Source: Polaribacter ponticola
GTDB lineage: Bacteria; Bacteroidota; Bacteroidia; Flavobacteriales; Flavobacteriaceae
Length of the DNA: 64,000 nt
Direction: 5' to 3'
NCBI RefSeq assembly: GCF_026191475.2
Contig: NZ_JAOSLC020000003.1
Coordinates: 706,001 to 770,000 of the forward strand
In this document: positions 1 through 9,956 of the stretch, in pieces
How positions within the stretch are numbered: the stretch's first letter is position 1
Layout: each line of letters opens with the position of its first letter
Made by a program: the position numbers and the translations under genes
The notes under the pieces: generated by a model
What the model saw: the letters and a program-made list of their open reading frames with translations, nothing else
Databases searched by the model: none
What the model was told of the DNA's origin: nothing

Positions 1-1273
1 AACCACCAGATTGTAAACCACTATTATTTGCATGCTCACCAACTACAACAATTTTCTTTGTTTCTTTTGATAAAGGCAAAGTTTTATCCTTATTCTTTAA
101 TAAAACCAAAGATTCTCTTACCGCTTGTTTTGCTATTTTTCGATGCTCTTTACTACCTACTTTTGTTACTAAACTTGTATCGGGAAAAGGATTTTTAAAC
201 AAGCCTAATCTATATTTTTGACGTAATATTCTTTTTACTGCATCATCAATTCTAGCAATAGAAACTGTGCTATCTTTAACGCCGTTTTTTAAACCGTTTT
301 GAAAAAATTCTAAATCTCCATCAACAGCCATAATCATATCTACACCTGCATTTACAATATCATTTCCTCCAAATCTAGAATAGCCTTTCCAATCAGAAAC
401 TACAATACCATTAAAGTTCATACCAACTTTTAGAGTGTCTGTAATTAATGCTTTATTAGCATGCATAGAAACATTGCCTATTTTATTAAATGAAGCCATT
501 ACTGCACCAATACCTTCGTTTACAGCAACTCTATAAGGTGCAAGAAGTCTATCATTTATTTCAGCTGCATTTAAAGAAGTATTACCACCTTCTACCCCAA
601 AATCTGTTGCACCATCACCTATAAAATGTTTAGCGGTTGCCATAACAGTTGTAGGATCTTTTAAATTTCCTTGATGACCTTTAATAGATGCTTTTGTTAG
701 TTTTGTTGTAAACTCTGTACTTTCTGAAAATGCCTCATAAACTCTACCCCATTTTTCATTAAAAGGAATTGCAACACAAGGAGAAAACACCCAATTAAAA
801 CCAGTTGCTTGACTTTCTATTGCAGTAATTCTTGCAATATTTTCAACCAATTTTTCGTTTCTAGTAGCGCCTAAACCTATATTATGAGGAAAAATAGTGG
901 CGCCTTCATAAGTGTTTTGCCCATGAACAGCATCAACAGCAAATAACAAAGGAATACCCAATCTTGTAGAAAGTGCTTTCTTTTGAAGTGCTATAAATTT
1001 GTTTTGCCATTCTAAAGCAGTTTCTCCAGGAAGTGGACCTTGTGTATGAATAATAGAACCTAAAAATTTAGACGTAACAGATTCTTCAGCAGATTTTTCA
1101 AAATGAATAATTTGAGTCATCTGACCAATTTTCTCTTCTAAAGTCATTAACTTTAAAAGAGAATCTATTTTTTGTTCTACAAGTGGCTTGCTACTACTTT
1201 TCATATCATTACAACAGATAATGCATATCAATACTAAACAACAAACCACATATGCAATATCTATTCTTTTCAT
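1..1273 (-). CDS. GH3 family beta-glucosidase lipoprotein (3' end outside window)
   Basis: Exo-acting beta-glucosidase of glycoside hydrolase family 3, expected to release glucose from beta-glucan oligosaccharides in the periplasm or at the outer membrane. Read by eye from the ATG at 1273: a hydrophobic signal segment ends in cysteines at residues 20-21 (lipoprotein-like). The GH3 N-terminal barrel follows, with LLFAVDAVHG near 110-118, KHFIGDG near 215-221, and VVSDWKGY near 291-298, whose Asp (about 294) is the family nucleophile. The second domain starts before the window edge (GLQSGGW). The start codon directly abuts the stop of the upstream phosphorylase gene, so the two are probably translationally coupled. 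It is the last visible gene of the PUL. About 424 residues are visible; full members have 730-800. Confidence 0.93.
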   Translation of the reverse strand, partial: MKRIDIAYVVCCLVLICIICCNDMKSSSKPLVEQKIDSLLKLMTLEEKIGQMTQIIHFEKSAEESVTSKFLGSIIHTQGPLPGETALEWQNKFIALQKKALSTRLGIPLLFAVDAVHGQNTYEGATIFPHNIGLGATRNEKLVENIARITAIESQATGFNWVFSPCVAIPFNEKWGRVYEAFSESTEFTTKLTKASIKGHQGNLKDPTTVMATAKHFIGDGATDFGVEGGNTSLNAAEINDRLLAPYRVAVNEGIGAVMASFNKIGNVSMHANKALITDTLKVGMNFNGIVVSDWKGYSRFGGNDIVNAGVDMIMAVDGDLEFFQNGLKNGVKDSTVSIARIDDAVKRILRQKYRLGLFKNPFPDTSLVTKVGSKEHRKIAKQAVRESLVLLKNKDKTLPLSKETKKIVVVGEHANNSGLQSGG

Positions 1274-4200
1274 CTATTTACTTAATACAGATACTTTAAT
1301 GTGATTAATTTCGCCTGTTCTATCAAACATTTTTTCGCTAATTTGTTTATCTATAGTTAAACTATCAAAACCTATTTTCTTATCATCATTAAAAATAATT
1401 TCAATAGAATTTACATCTGATAAACTATAAATAATTGGTACTTGACAATACGTAAAACACAATTGGTTTTTACTAATATTTAAATGCTGTTTTTTACTAT
1501 TAACATCTATATAGTTAAATACTTGCGAAGCACTTAAAAACTCAGATTTTTTTAATAAACGAGGATTAAAAACAACTTTACCATCTTTAACAAAAACACC
1601 TAGCTCACCAAATCTACTTAACAAGTCTTCTTTTACTTGACCTGTCATACCTGGTTGTTGTGCTCCTTTTGTTGCTGGTGTATGAGAATATGCATCCGTA
1701 GGAAAAGCACCATATAATTCTGGTGATTTATGCACACCAATTCCTGCATTTATTTCGTAATAATGATCAAATAATAACCCAATTACAGTTTCACTTTCTC
1801 CAGATTTTACTGCTAATAAACAGTTTTCTTGCACAGCCAATAATAACTTAGAAACCATGTGCCAATAAATAGAACCTAAACCTTCATAACCAAAGAAAGT
1901 TCCAGAACGACCTGTAAAAGATTTATGATCAAAAATTTCTTCGAAAATTGCTAAAATTGATTCAGAATCTTCAGTAACTAAATCTTTATAATTAGCAGAT
2001 AAACTTTCTAATGCGTCTTTTACGCTGTTTGCATTATTAAAATTTCCGTTAAAGTGATAATTTCCTAAAACGTCTTTTTCAATAATTTCTTTATTATTGT
2101 CATTTACTAATTGTTGTAATAATTTTGAACTTTCAACTTTATTAGGAGCAATATTATTTTTATCAGTAAATCTTGGTAAATTTTTATTCGGATATAAGAT
2201 ATAACTGTATTGATCTTCTCTAAACAAGGCAGAAGCTTTTAAGCCATCTAACAAAGCTAAAGCCTCTTTTGGCGATAAATAACCAGAACTTAAAGCAGCA
2301 ACTTGCCCTTCTAACATTTCTGATAAATACGAAACAGAAACTTCTTCAGAATTTTCTATCGTCATTAAATTATATGCATGATACATATTATCAGAACGTT
2401 TATTAGCTCTAATACTATGCTCTAAATAATTATTTGTGACTGCAAAAAAGTCTAATAATGTTTCTTTTGTAACTACTGTTTTATTTGTAGAAAATCCGTT
2501 TTCATAAATAAACGCTCTATAATTACTTGCAGGATTTCCTAAACCATCTAAAACTGTTTTTCTAGATTTATCAGAAACTTTACCCTCTAAAATAGATTTG
2601 TTTGTATTTAATGTTTTTAAAATTTCATTAAACAATGAGGCTACTTCATCAGAAATTTGAATTTCATTTACATCAGAATTTTTTACTATACCTTCAAAGA
2701 AATTAATAAATCTTCTTAGGTAATTTAAAGTTACCATAGAAACTCCATTACCAACTAAAGCGTTGTTAGCATCGTTCCATTCTGGTCTTTGTGTATTTAA
2801 CCAAATTCCGCCTTCAGGAATAAAATTAGATACTTTAGCCAACACAGTAACTAACAGTTTTTCTATTAAATTTACTTTATAAGGATTGTTATTTTTATCT
2901 CTTAACAAAGAACCATCTGCACCAACTTTAGCTCTTCTATCTTCGATTTCTATTTGTAATTTATGATCAAAATCGATAGTATCTTTAGAGTTTTTTAAAA
3001 TATCTGAGTACGATTTTATAACATAAGGCACATTTGCATACACAAAAACTTCATCTGTAAACAATTCTGATAATTTTGCTGGATAATGCTTTTCTATAAA
3101 TTCTAAGAATTTTAAAAGGTAAATTATTTGATGATCTCCCCAATAACCAATGTAAGACCAAGGATCGTGTTCTTCTATAACTTCCCAATCGAAACCACCT
3201 TTTGTAACTCTATAAGGATTGTAACCTTCAAAAGTAGTTGCGTTTAAAAATTTATGAATCATGCTCTCAATAAATTGAGGATATGAATGCGCTAACGTTT
3301 CCCAGTTTTGAAAAATATCTCTCCAGTTACCTTCGTAATCTAAAATTTTAGAACCGTCAATTTCACTTTTTGTATTGATAGAAAACTTGTTCCAAGGTCT
3401 ACTTGGATCTCCATGTCTTCTACTAAATTTTAAAGGTAAATATTCTAAACAAAGTCTTTTAAAATCTTTGTTGTCATCGTTTTCTGCTATGTTCTTAATA
3501 AAGTTTAAAGTAAATTTATTTGGCAAATCATGCAATAAACCTTCTTTAACTGCAAACAACTGTTTGTTAGCTTTTGATAAATAAGTTACAAAATCATCTT
3601 TTTCAATCGTGTAATTATCATCAAAAATACCACCTCTCATAATATTAAAAAGGGTATTAGAAAAGTGTCTTGTATTTATTAACGGATCATTTGAAAGTTG
3701 TAATCCGTCTGAAGCTGCTACTAAATTGATTAGGTTTTTTGTACCATCTTCAATATTCTCTTGTAACAATGCTTCTAAATTAGAATCATTTTTTATCAAC
3801 TCAGAAATACGAATTACATCTGAAACTGTTTGATTTACATTTGCAACTTGCAACCATTTTTGTTCTTCGCCAGCAACTAAAGAAATTTCTGCATTTACAA
3901 AATATGCTCCTTTTTCTGCTTTTATATCTACTTCTTGCTCTAATTGAATACCTCTTCTAAAATTATTTAGTTGAGTAGAAGACAATAAATAAGTAGGATT
4001 ATCTAAACCTAAAGACCAAACTAAATTTGCTTTTAAAGCTTCACTTGGTTCTGCTTTATCAACAATTATGGCACTTAAAGCGTAAATTCCTAAACCAGAA
4101 TTTGCCTCTAATTCGCATTTTTTATAAGCATCAACTAAATTACTTCTAATACCTTGTATATCTGAACCAACTCCATAAGGAATAACATCTTGAAAACCGT

Positions 4201-4732
4201 CTAAAATTGAAATATCTAAATTTTCATCAGAATTATTAGATAAAGTCGCTTTTCTAACAAACCCAAACTGATCGCTAGAATTCCATTGATATTTAAAAGT
4301 TACTCCTAAATCTTCATTAATTTCTTCAAAAATAACTTTGTTTCCAAATTCATTTTTATAAACATTTCTAACGATATTATAAATACCTGCTTGTCTTTCA
4401 GAAAATGGTTCCCACAAAAGTGTTTTACCGTTTTTATTTATTCTAAAGATTGATTTACAACCTGTAGTTTCTGCTAGTTCTGTTATTTTATCATCTGTGT
4501 AATAAGGAAAAATAGCGTATTCAGCATTTTTTCTACCAGCAGTTAAACCTCCATTACTAGAAATAAACATCCAATGATTAGAGTCTGATACGATGGTCAT
4601 AAAAAAAGGACGCATTGTATGACTATTAGAAATCTTATAATAAGATTCATTTTCTATTGTAACTATATCTCCAGAAATTTTATTTGAAGAATTTATTTTT
4701 ATGCCTTCTTTATAAGAAACTGTTGTACTCAT
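1274..4732 (-). CDS. GH149-like beta-1,3-oligoglucan phosphorylase (GH94-related)
   Basis: A 1152-residue protein without signal peptide, hence cytoplasmic. It resembles the large GH94-related phosphorylases; length, the RRHGDPSRPWN segment near 440 and the RPEWNDANNALVG segment near 695-707 (probable catalytic Asp region) fit GH149, the beta-1,3-oligoglucan phosphorylases first described from Euglena and a bacterial homologue. Known family reaction: phosphorolysis of beta-1,3-gluco-oligosaccharides to glucose-1-phosphate plus a shortened chain. In the PUL it would process imported laminari-oligosaccharides and save ATP. It lies between the GH-A lipoprotein gene (67 bp gap) and the GH3 gene (0 bp gap). 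GH161 has the same activity and a similar size, so the family call is from memory of motifs; many databases label such proteins cellobiose phosphorylase. Confidence 0.75.
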   Translation of the reverse strand: MSTTVSYKEGIKINSSNKISGDIVTIENESYYKISNSHTMRPFFMTIVSDSNHWMFISSNGGLTAGRKNAEYAIFPYYTDDKITELAETTGCKSIFRINKNGKTLLWEPFSERQAGIYNIVRNVYKNEFGNKVIFEEINEDLGVTFKYQWNSSDQFGFVRKATLSNNSDENLDISILDGFQDVIPYGVGSDIQGIRSNLVDAYKKCELEANSGLGIYALSAIIVDKAEPSEALKANLVWSLGLDNPTYLLSSTQLNNFRRGIQLEQEVDIKAEKGAYFVNAEISLVAGEEQKWLQVANVNQTVSDVIRISELIKNDSNLEALLQENIEDGTKNLINLVAASDGLQLSNDPLINTRHFSNTLFNIMRGGIFDDNYTIEKDDFVTYLSKANKQLFAVKEGLLHDLPNKFTLNFIKNIAENDDNKDFKRLCLEYLPLKFSRRHGDPSRPWNKFSINTKSEIDGSKILDYEGNWRDIFQNWETLAHSYPQFIESMIHKFLNATTFEGYNPYRVTKGGFDWEVIEEHDPWSYIGYWGDHQIIYLLKFLEFIEKHYPAKLSELFTDEVFVYANVPYVIKSYSDILKNSKDTIDFDHKLQIEIEDRRAKVGADGSLLRDKNNNPYKVNLIEKLLVTVLAKVSNFIPEGGIWLNTQRPEWNDANNALVGNGVSMVTLNYLRRFINFFEGIVKNSDVNEIQISDEVASLFNEILKTLNTNKSILEGKVSDKSRKTVLDGLGNPASNYRAFIYENGFSTNKTVVTKETLLDFFAVTNNYLEHSIRANKRSDNMYHAYNLMTIENSEEVSVSYLSEMLEGQVAALSSGYLSPKEALALLDGLKASALFREDQYSYILYPNKNLPRFTDKNNIAPNKVESSKLLQQLVNDNNKEIIEKDVLGNYHFNGNFNNANSVKDALESLSANYKDLVTEDSESILAIFEEIFDHKSFTGRSGTFFGYEGLGSIYWHMVSKLLLAVQENCLLAVKSGESETVIGLLFDHYYEINAGIGVHKSPELYGAFPTDAYSHTPATKGAQQPGMTGQVKEDLLSRFGELGVFVKDGKVVFNPRLLKKSEFLSASQVFNYIDVNSKKQHLNISKNQLCFTYCQVPIIYSLSDVNSIEIIFNDDKKIGFDSLTIDKQISEKMFDRTGEINHIKVSVLSK

Positions 4733-4799
4733 TAATTTTTTCTTAATTATATTTTTATTCTAATGTTGATATTATTAACACCCAACATTAATTTATGAT

Positions 4800-6101
4800 C
4801 TATTTAAAATCAACTTTGTTTTTAGCTGATAATCTTAAAGCGTCATCAATATTAATTTTATTGAAATAATTTGCCACAAAAGCTGTTGTAACTTCTTTTT
4901 TATATGGATTTAGCTTATGGACTTCTTTTAATGCATAATACGCAGCTCTTGGATACAATTTATATGTTCCGTTTGACTTAGTTGCATCTTTTGCGCAAAC
5001 ACCAAACCATTCTTCATTCATATTATTTGTTCCTTTTTCAAAATCTAACTTATAACCTCCATTTGCCCAAGAAGAACCTTTATCATGTACGTTTAAATTT
5101 TTTGTTTGACCTAGTTTCCACCAACCATCACTAAATTGAAATGTAAATCCACCAATAGAATTATTTGCCTTTCCAAGACCTGCTGCATTTAGATAAATTT
5201 CTTTCCAATTCTCTTTCATATAATAAGCTTGCATTTTTTGATCTTCTAAATTAGTTTGCGAGTTAAATGCATCTGCTCCGAACTCTGTAAATAATATTGG
5301 CATCTTCAATTGCATTTTCACTTTAGTAAAAACATCTCCAAACGAAGCTCCTCTATACATATTTGTTCCAAAAATGTCTACATCAGGGCATTCATCAGCT
5401 ATCATATCTAGAAACAATAAATCTCCATTACAAATTGCTACTGGGTGATTTGCATCTATTAATTTCATTTGTTTAGCTGCTTCATTAAACAGCTTATACA
5501 TTGGTCTACCTCTTTCTTCTCCTAATTTTCTTTTTTGATTTTCATCATCTGGAAAGTCTTCAGTTTCTGCACCAGCCCAAAAAAGTCCATAATTATTCTC
5601 ATTCCCAAGAAGGAATAAAAGTAATCCTGGAGTATTTTTATAAGTCTTAGCCATTTGTGTAACTTCTGATAATAAAACCTTTTGAACCTCTAGGTTTCTG
5701 TAATCTGTAATAGGTGTCCAACTACCATTTAAAGCAACACCATATCTACCAAAAGAATGATTGAGCATTGTGTAAATTCCGTAATTTTCGTAGATATAAG
5801 TAATCCATTTTGGTTGTATACCTGCATAAACACGAATAGTGTTTACCCCCATGTTTTTGAGCAAAGTCATTTCTTCATCTAAAGCAAGTTTTATAAACTC
5901 ATCAGACTGTTTCCAAAGGCTATATTCAAAATTAGTTCCTACAGGAAAATAATCCCAATTCATTCCATTAATCATAAAACCTTCTCCGTTTACAACTAAC
6001 TTTATTCCTTGTGCATTGTTTAATACAGTTACTTTATGCTCTTGCTTACAAGAACCTAAAATAAATATAGCAAGCATTAACCCTAAGATAATGTTCTTCA
6101 T
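4800..6101 (-). CDS. Clan GH-A glycoside hydrolase lipoprotein, probable beta-glucanase
   Basis: A 433-residue lipoprotein: hydrophobic N-terminus and lipobox with Cys at about residue 18 (LGSCKQ). The rest is one TIM barrel of clan GH-A type. The acid/base candidate is Glu168 in LLGNENNYG, the nucleophile candidate Glu273 in ILFTEFGADA. NTIRVYAG near 87-94 is typical of a strand-2 arginine region. I cannot assign the family with certainty: GH158, GH17, GH5 and a bare GH2 barrel are all of this clan, and GH158 (endo-beta-1,3-glucanase) is attractive given the PUL. Probably anchored at the cell surface or in the periplasm, cutting beta-1,3-glucan or its branches. It is separated from the GH16 gene by 106 bp containing a terminator hairpin, so its expression may be lower than that of the SusCD block. 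Confidence 0.8.
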   Translation of the reverse strand: MKNIILGLMLAIFILGSCKQEHKVTVLNNAQGIKLVVNGEGFMINGMNWDYFPVGTNFEYSLWKQSDEFIKLALDEEMTLLKNMGVNTIRVYAGIQPKWITYIYENYGIYTMLNHSFGRYGVALNGSWTPITDYRNLEVQKVLLSEVTQMAKTYKNTPGLLLFLLGNENNYGLFWAGAETEDFPDDENQKRKLGEERGRPMYKLFNEAAKQMKLIDANHPVAICNGDLLFLDMIADECPDVDIFGTNMYRGASFGDVFTKVKMQLKMPILFTEFGADAFNSQTNLEDQKMQAYYMKENWKEIYLNAAGLGKANNSIGGFTFQFSDGWWKLGQTKNLNVHDKGSSWANGGYKLDFEKGTNNMNEEWFGVCAKDATKSNGTYKLYPRAAYYALKEVHKLNPYKKEVTTAFVANYFNKINIDDALRLSAKNKVDFK

Positions 6102-6146
6102 TATTAGATAAATTTATAATTATAAAATTCAGTAAAGATTATTAAA

Positions 6147-6183
6147 AATAAGATCAGGCAAGTTTAATAAACCTGACCTTATT
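6147..6183 (-). terminator. Intra-PUL hairpin terminator after the GH16 gene
   Basis: Inverted repeat with arms 6147-6158 and 6172-6183 (12 bp, one G-U pair in the minus-strand RNA) followed on the minus strand by a T-rich tail (TTATTTTTAAT). It lies 25 bp past the GH16 stop and before the GH-A gene of the same orientation. It fits a rho-independent terminator or attenuator that splits the PUL into a strongly and a weakly expressed part. Confidence 0.7.
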
Positions 6184-6207
6184 AGTTAATTCAAATAAAG
6201 TTACTAT

Positions 6208-7890
6208 CTATTGAAATACTTTTACATAATCTATTTCCATTGAATCTTCTGTAAATGCAGGATCAATAGTTCCTCCTAAAGAACCACCCATTGCTACATT
6301 AAGAATTAAGAAAAAATCTGCATTAAAAGGTAAGTCTGCATTATTAGTTAATTCGTAAAACTTAACATCGTCTACATAAATTTTAATTGCAGTATCGGTC
6401 CATTCTAAAGTATATAAATGAAATTCTGAAGAAGCATTTGAAACTGATGTAGTTTCGCCATAATCAGCTTTTGTTCCACTAGCAGTATCAAACCAATGAC
6501 AAGTACCTAGTGTTGTATTTTTATCAGCTCCTGTTTGTTCCATGATATCTATTTCACCAGATTGAGGCCAACCAACAGTAGGGAAATTAGAACCTAACAT
6601 CCAAATTGCTGGCCAAGTGCCTTGAGCAGCAGGTAATTTAGCTTTAACTTCTACTCTACCATAAGTAAACTTATACAATCCTTGAGATTTTAATCTTGAA
6701 GAAGTATAATTACCACTAGCATCTTTCTTTGCTGTAATTTTTAAAGAACCACCTTCAACAACTGCATTTTCAGTTTTGTAGTCTTGTAATTCTCCATTTC
6801 CCCAGCCACCTGCACCAAGGTCATTTGTCCATTTTGTAGCATCAGGAGCTCCATCTGTATTAAAATCATCTTCCCAAACTAAATTATTGTAGGTATAATT
6901 AGCTCCCTGAGTAGGCTTTGTTGATGTAAATTTATGATACCAAGCAGCGCCACTTCCCGAAGCTGGATCTTCAATAACTCTAACAATTAATTCATCATTA
7001 GTAATTGAAATAATATCGTAAGTACTTGCTCCAACATACCATCCCATAAAGCCTCCATCTGAAATTTTGAATGAAGTTCCTTTATAAGGTTCATTATTAT
7101 ACGAACCTACTGTTGCAGCTTTTGAGGTTGATGGTGCAAACGAAACATTTTTTACTCCAAACATTGTTGTAGCCACATTATCATCATGACATTGATCTCC
7201 GCCAACTCCAATATGACCAGCATAAGTACCAGGAATAAAAGCAGGTCCAATTGTTTGCTCAAAAGTTAAACCATCTGCAGTTTTAGTAAAAACAAACTCA
7301 TTATCATACATACATCCTTTTTCTGCATCCCAAGCTTTAATACCATTCCACCATGCTTCGTAAGCAAATTCTCCATTTCCATAATCATCTTCCACTGGTC
7401 CTAAACCAACATGAACATCTTTGTCTGCTTGCCAATACCATTTTTTACTATCTCCAATATTAGAACCACTTAAAAAATTTTCTGAATCTGGGTCTGAAAA
7501 AGCACTATATACTTCAATATTAATTGAAGCTGTAGAAGAAGCTCCACCTGTACCATTAGCTTTAACCACAACAGTATAAGTGTTTATACCAGATTTAGAT
7601 AAAACTTTGTTATTATATATACCAGAAGGTCCATTATCAGTATCAACAACTCCATCAAAATAATACACAAAAGAAGAGGCATTAGTAGCTGAAGCTGTAA
7701 AATTTACTTTTCCACTACCATCACCATATACTAAAGCAGGATCATTAACATCTTGCCCAACAATTTCTGCAGTGATTACTATATTTGAAGGAGTTACAAT
7801 ATCTCCAAAACTACTATCATTTTCCTGACATCCGTAAAAGGCTATCAACATAGAAAATAATACTATATAAATATTTTTAAAATTTTTCAT
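6208..7890 (-). CDS. GH16 laminarinase lipoprotein with PKD-like domain
   Basis: Endo-beta-1,3-glucanase (laminarinase-type GH16), probably exposed at the cell surface, making the first cuts in laminarin. 560 residues: signal peptide with lipobox Cys21; a PKD/Ig-like domain at about 35-128; a middle region of about 200 residues (130-330) that I do not recognise; then the GH16 beta-jelly-roll from about 335 to the end. The catalytic motif is GEIDIMEQ with Glu446 (nucleophile), Asp448 and Glu451 (acid/base), the bulged E-x-D-x-x-E form of the laminarinase branch; GTWPAIWML precedes it, as usual. The gene follows the glycan-binding protein gene by 18 bp and is the last gene before a terminator hairpin. 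No type IX C-terminal sorting domain is visible. Confidence 0.93.
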   Translation of the reverse strand: MKNFKNIYIVLFSMLIAFYGCQENDSSFGDIVTPSNIVITAEIVGQDVNDPALVYGDGSGKVNFTASATNASSFVYYFDGVVDTDNGPSGIYNNKVLSKSGINTYTVVVKANGTGGASSTASINIEVYSAFSDPDSENFLSGSNIGDSKKWYWQADKDVHVGLGPVEDDYGNGEFAYEAWWNGIKAWDAEKGCMYDNEFVFTKTADGLTFEQTIGPAFIPGTYAGHIGVGGDQCHDDNVATTMFGVKNVSFAPSTSKAATVGSYNNEPYKGTSFKISDGGFMGWYVGASTYDIISITNDELIVRVIEDPASGSGAAWYHKFTSTKPTQGANYTYNNLVWEDDFNTDGAPDATKWTNDLGAGGWGNGELQDYKTENAVVEGGSLKITAKKDASGNYTSSRLKSQGLYKFTYGRVEVKAKLPAAQGTWPAIWMLGSNFPTVGWPQSGEIDIMEQTGADKNTTLGTCHWFDTASGTKADYGETTSVSNASSEFHLYTLEWTDTAIKIYVDDVKFYELTNNADLPFNADFFLILNVAMGGSLGGTIDPAFTEDSMEIDYVKVFQ

Positions 7891-7908
7891 ATTATAAAAC
7901 TTTATTTA

Positions 7909-9945
7909 TTAATTAGTTAATGCTAATTCATCATAATAATAGATAGAATCATCACCTGAAACATCCCAATCAAAGAAAATTACAATTCTATCATAAGTAA
8001 TTGCTGGTAAAGCACTAGATATATCAAAAGTTAACTCTTCCCAAGCATTTGCTGTTGTAGTAACTGCATCTACTTCTACAAATTGAGTATTATCTGCTGC
8101 ATTTTCTATTTTAAACCTCACAGTAATTCCAGACTTTGGAGAATAGGTTTTAACAACTACTTTACCATAATTTGCAACATCTAAAGAAGACGGCATATCA
8201 AAAAATGCACCTGCCCAAGTTTCAGAACCGCTACTTTTAACAAATTTAGCAACCATACTCGTTGTATTAGCTCCAGAAGTATCTGGATTTACAACAATTT
8301 CTATGGGTGCCATATTTCCAAAATCTGTAAATGCAGGAGCTGTTCCTTCAAAATCTTGAAATAATACTGGAGTTGCTGCACCAACATCATTTACTAAAGT
8401 AATCTCATCATAATAATATACAGAATCATCACCTGAAACATCCCAATCAAAGAAAATTACAATTCTATCATAAGTTACTCCTGGCGCTGCACTAGACATA
8501 TCAAAAGTTAACTCTTCCCACTCATTAGTTTTAGATGCTGTTGCATCAACTTCTACAAACTGTGTATTATCTGCTGAATTTTCTACTTTAAATCTTACAG
8601 TAATTCCAGCTTTTGGAGACCATGTTTTAACAGTCATTTTATTATTGTTTGCAAAATCTAACGAAGTAGGAATATCAAAAAATGCACCTGCCCAAGTTTC
8701 AGAACCATTTGATTTAACAAATTTTGCAACATTACTTGTTGTATTTAAACCAGATACATCTGGGTTAGCAACTACTTCTATTGGCGCCATGTTTCCAAAA
8801 TCTGTAAACGTAGGAGCAGTTCCTTCAAAACCCTCTACAACAGTAGATACACTACCTGAAGGAGCTTTATAGAAATATAAGTTATCTATAAAAACTGAAC
8901 CTGAACCAACAAATTTAAATTGATGTAAATCGTTAACAGATAAACCTTGATCTGTAAAATCTGAAATAGGTATATCTATACTTGTCCAAGCATCTTTAGT
9001 TAATGTTGATTTTACTAATTTTTCTCCACTAGCAATACTAATTAAAAAAGTTTCAAGCTCTGTAGCATCTGCAGTCCAAACATCTAAGTGTAAATATTCC
9101 ATTGTAGAAACATCTTGAGTAGACCCTATTTGAATACCTTGATAGTTTAAATTACTATATTGAATTATTGCATCTCCATTTAAATCGAAAGGTGTATAAA
9201 TAGTAGATTGCCCCCAATTTGGGTTAAAATCTGTACCCGCAACATCTGTATAAGAATCACTAAAAATAGAAATTACATCTGTATCGTTTCTAGATGGAGC
9301 TGCTGCTGCTGAAGCAATTGGTGCTAAAATTTCTGTTACTTCAAAATCTGCTGTGAATTCTGTTGTTTCAATAGCACCACCTTTTGCAATTACTTTATAA
9401 GTATAAATTCCTGCATTTGCATAAGCATAAGAAATTGATTCTCCAATATTACCAGACATTACTGGTTGAGTAACGCCATCTTCTCCTGAATAAAACTCAA
9501 AAGTAACAGCAAAATCTGCATCGGCTAAAACATTAACTTGTTTTGATATTGCTGCATCATTATTTATAGTTACAACTAAATTTTGAGGAGCTTTAAAAGA
9601 AACAAATAAATCTTGTGTTGCTTCTGCAGTATCCCCATTAGTATTGTATGCTACAACTTTTACTTGATAAGTTCCTTCTGCATATTTATGCTGAATATTC
9701 TTACCAGATTCTACATTTTCTGGAGTTGTAGTTGCATCTCCAAAATAAACATCAAATGAAATAGCTCCATCTGCTGTTGGTGTAATTGTTACCAAACCTG
9801 TATTATCTTGCGTAATATTATATATTGCAGAAACATTTGAAGGTACTGATACTGTGTCTAAAAAATCTAAACTTCTTTCGTCTGTACAAGCAATTATTAC
9901 AAAAAGTATAAGTAATGCTTTATAAATTGTTTTTATTTTTTTCAT
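7909..9945 (-). CDS. Surface glycan-binding lipoprotein (SusE/F position), PKD repeats plus tandem beta-sandwich modules
   Basis: A 678-residue lipoprotein (lipobox Cys20) in the SusE/F or SGBP place right after SusD. Visible layout: two PKD-like domains at about 35-115 and 120-205; one beta-sandwich module at about 220-360; then two nearly identical modules at about 370-525 and 529-678, both starting FEGTAP-FTDFGNMAPIE and ending FDWDVSGDDS-YYYDE. The repeated modules resemble carbohydrate-binding jelly rolls of the CBM4/9/22 type; the exact family is not certain. Aromatic residues such as ETWAGAFFD recur at the same place in both copies and could be binding-face residues. Expected role: hold beta-glucan at the outer membrane for the GH16 enzyme and SusCD. 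The substrate is inferred from the neighbours. Confidence 0.85.
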   Translation of the reverse strand: MKKIKTIYKALLILFVIIACTDERSLDFLDTVSVPSNVSAIYNITQDNTGLVTITPTADGAISFDVYFGDATTTPENVESGKNIQHKYAEGTYQVKVVAYNTNGDTAEATQDLFVSFKAPQNLVVTINNDAAISKQVNVLADADFAVTFEFYSGEDGVTQPVMSGNIGESISYAYANAGIYTYKVIAKGGAIETTEFTADFEVTEILAPIASAAAAPSRNDTDVISIFSDSYTDVAGTDFNPNWGQSTIYTPFDLNGDAIIQYSNLNYQGIQIGSTQDVSTMEYLHLDVWTADATELETFLISIASGEKLVKSTLTKDAWTSIDIPISDFTDQGLSVNDLHQFKFVGSGSVFIDNLYFYKAPSGSVSTVVEGFEGTAPTFTDFGNMAPIEVVANPDVSGLNTTSNVAKFVKSNGSETWAGAFFDIPTSLDFANNNKMTVKTWSPKAGITVRFKVENSADNTQFVEVDATASKTNEWEELTFDMSSAAPGVTYDRIVIFFDWDVSGDDSVYYYDEITLVNDVGAATPVLFQDFEGTAPAFTDFGNMAPIEIVVNPDTSGANTTSMVAKFVKSSGSETWAGAFFDMPSSLDVANYGKVVVKTYSPKSGITVRFKIENAADNTQFVEVDAVTTTANAWEELTFDISSALPAITYDRIVIFFDWDVSGDDSIYYYDELALTN

Positions 9946-9956
9946 ATTTCTATGTT

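Noticed and set aside
3375..3584. Plus-strand ORF inside the phosphorylase gene, and similar ones at 8645, 14916, 28105, 30642, 34408, 39672, 50053
   Set aside because: Antisense shadows of strong coding sequence; no start context or family features.
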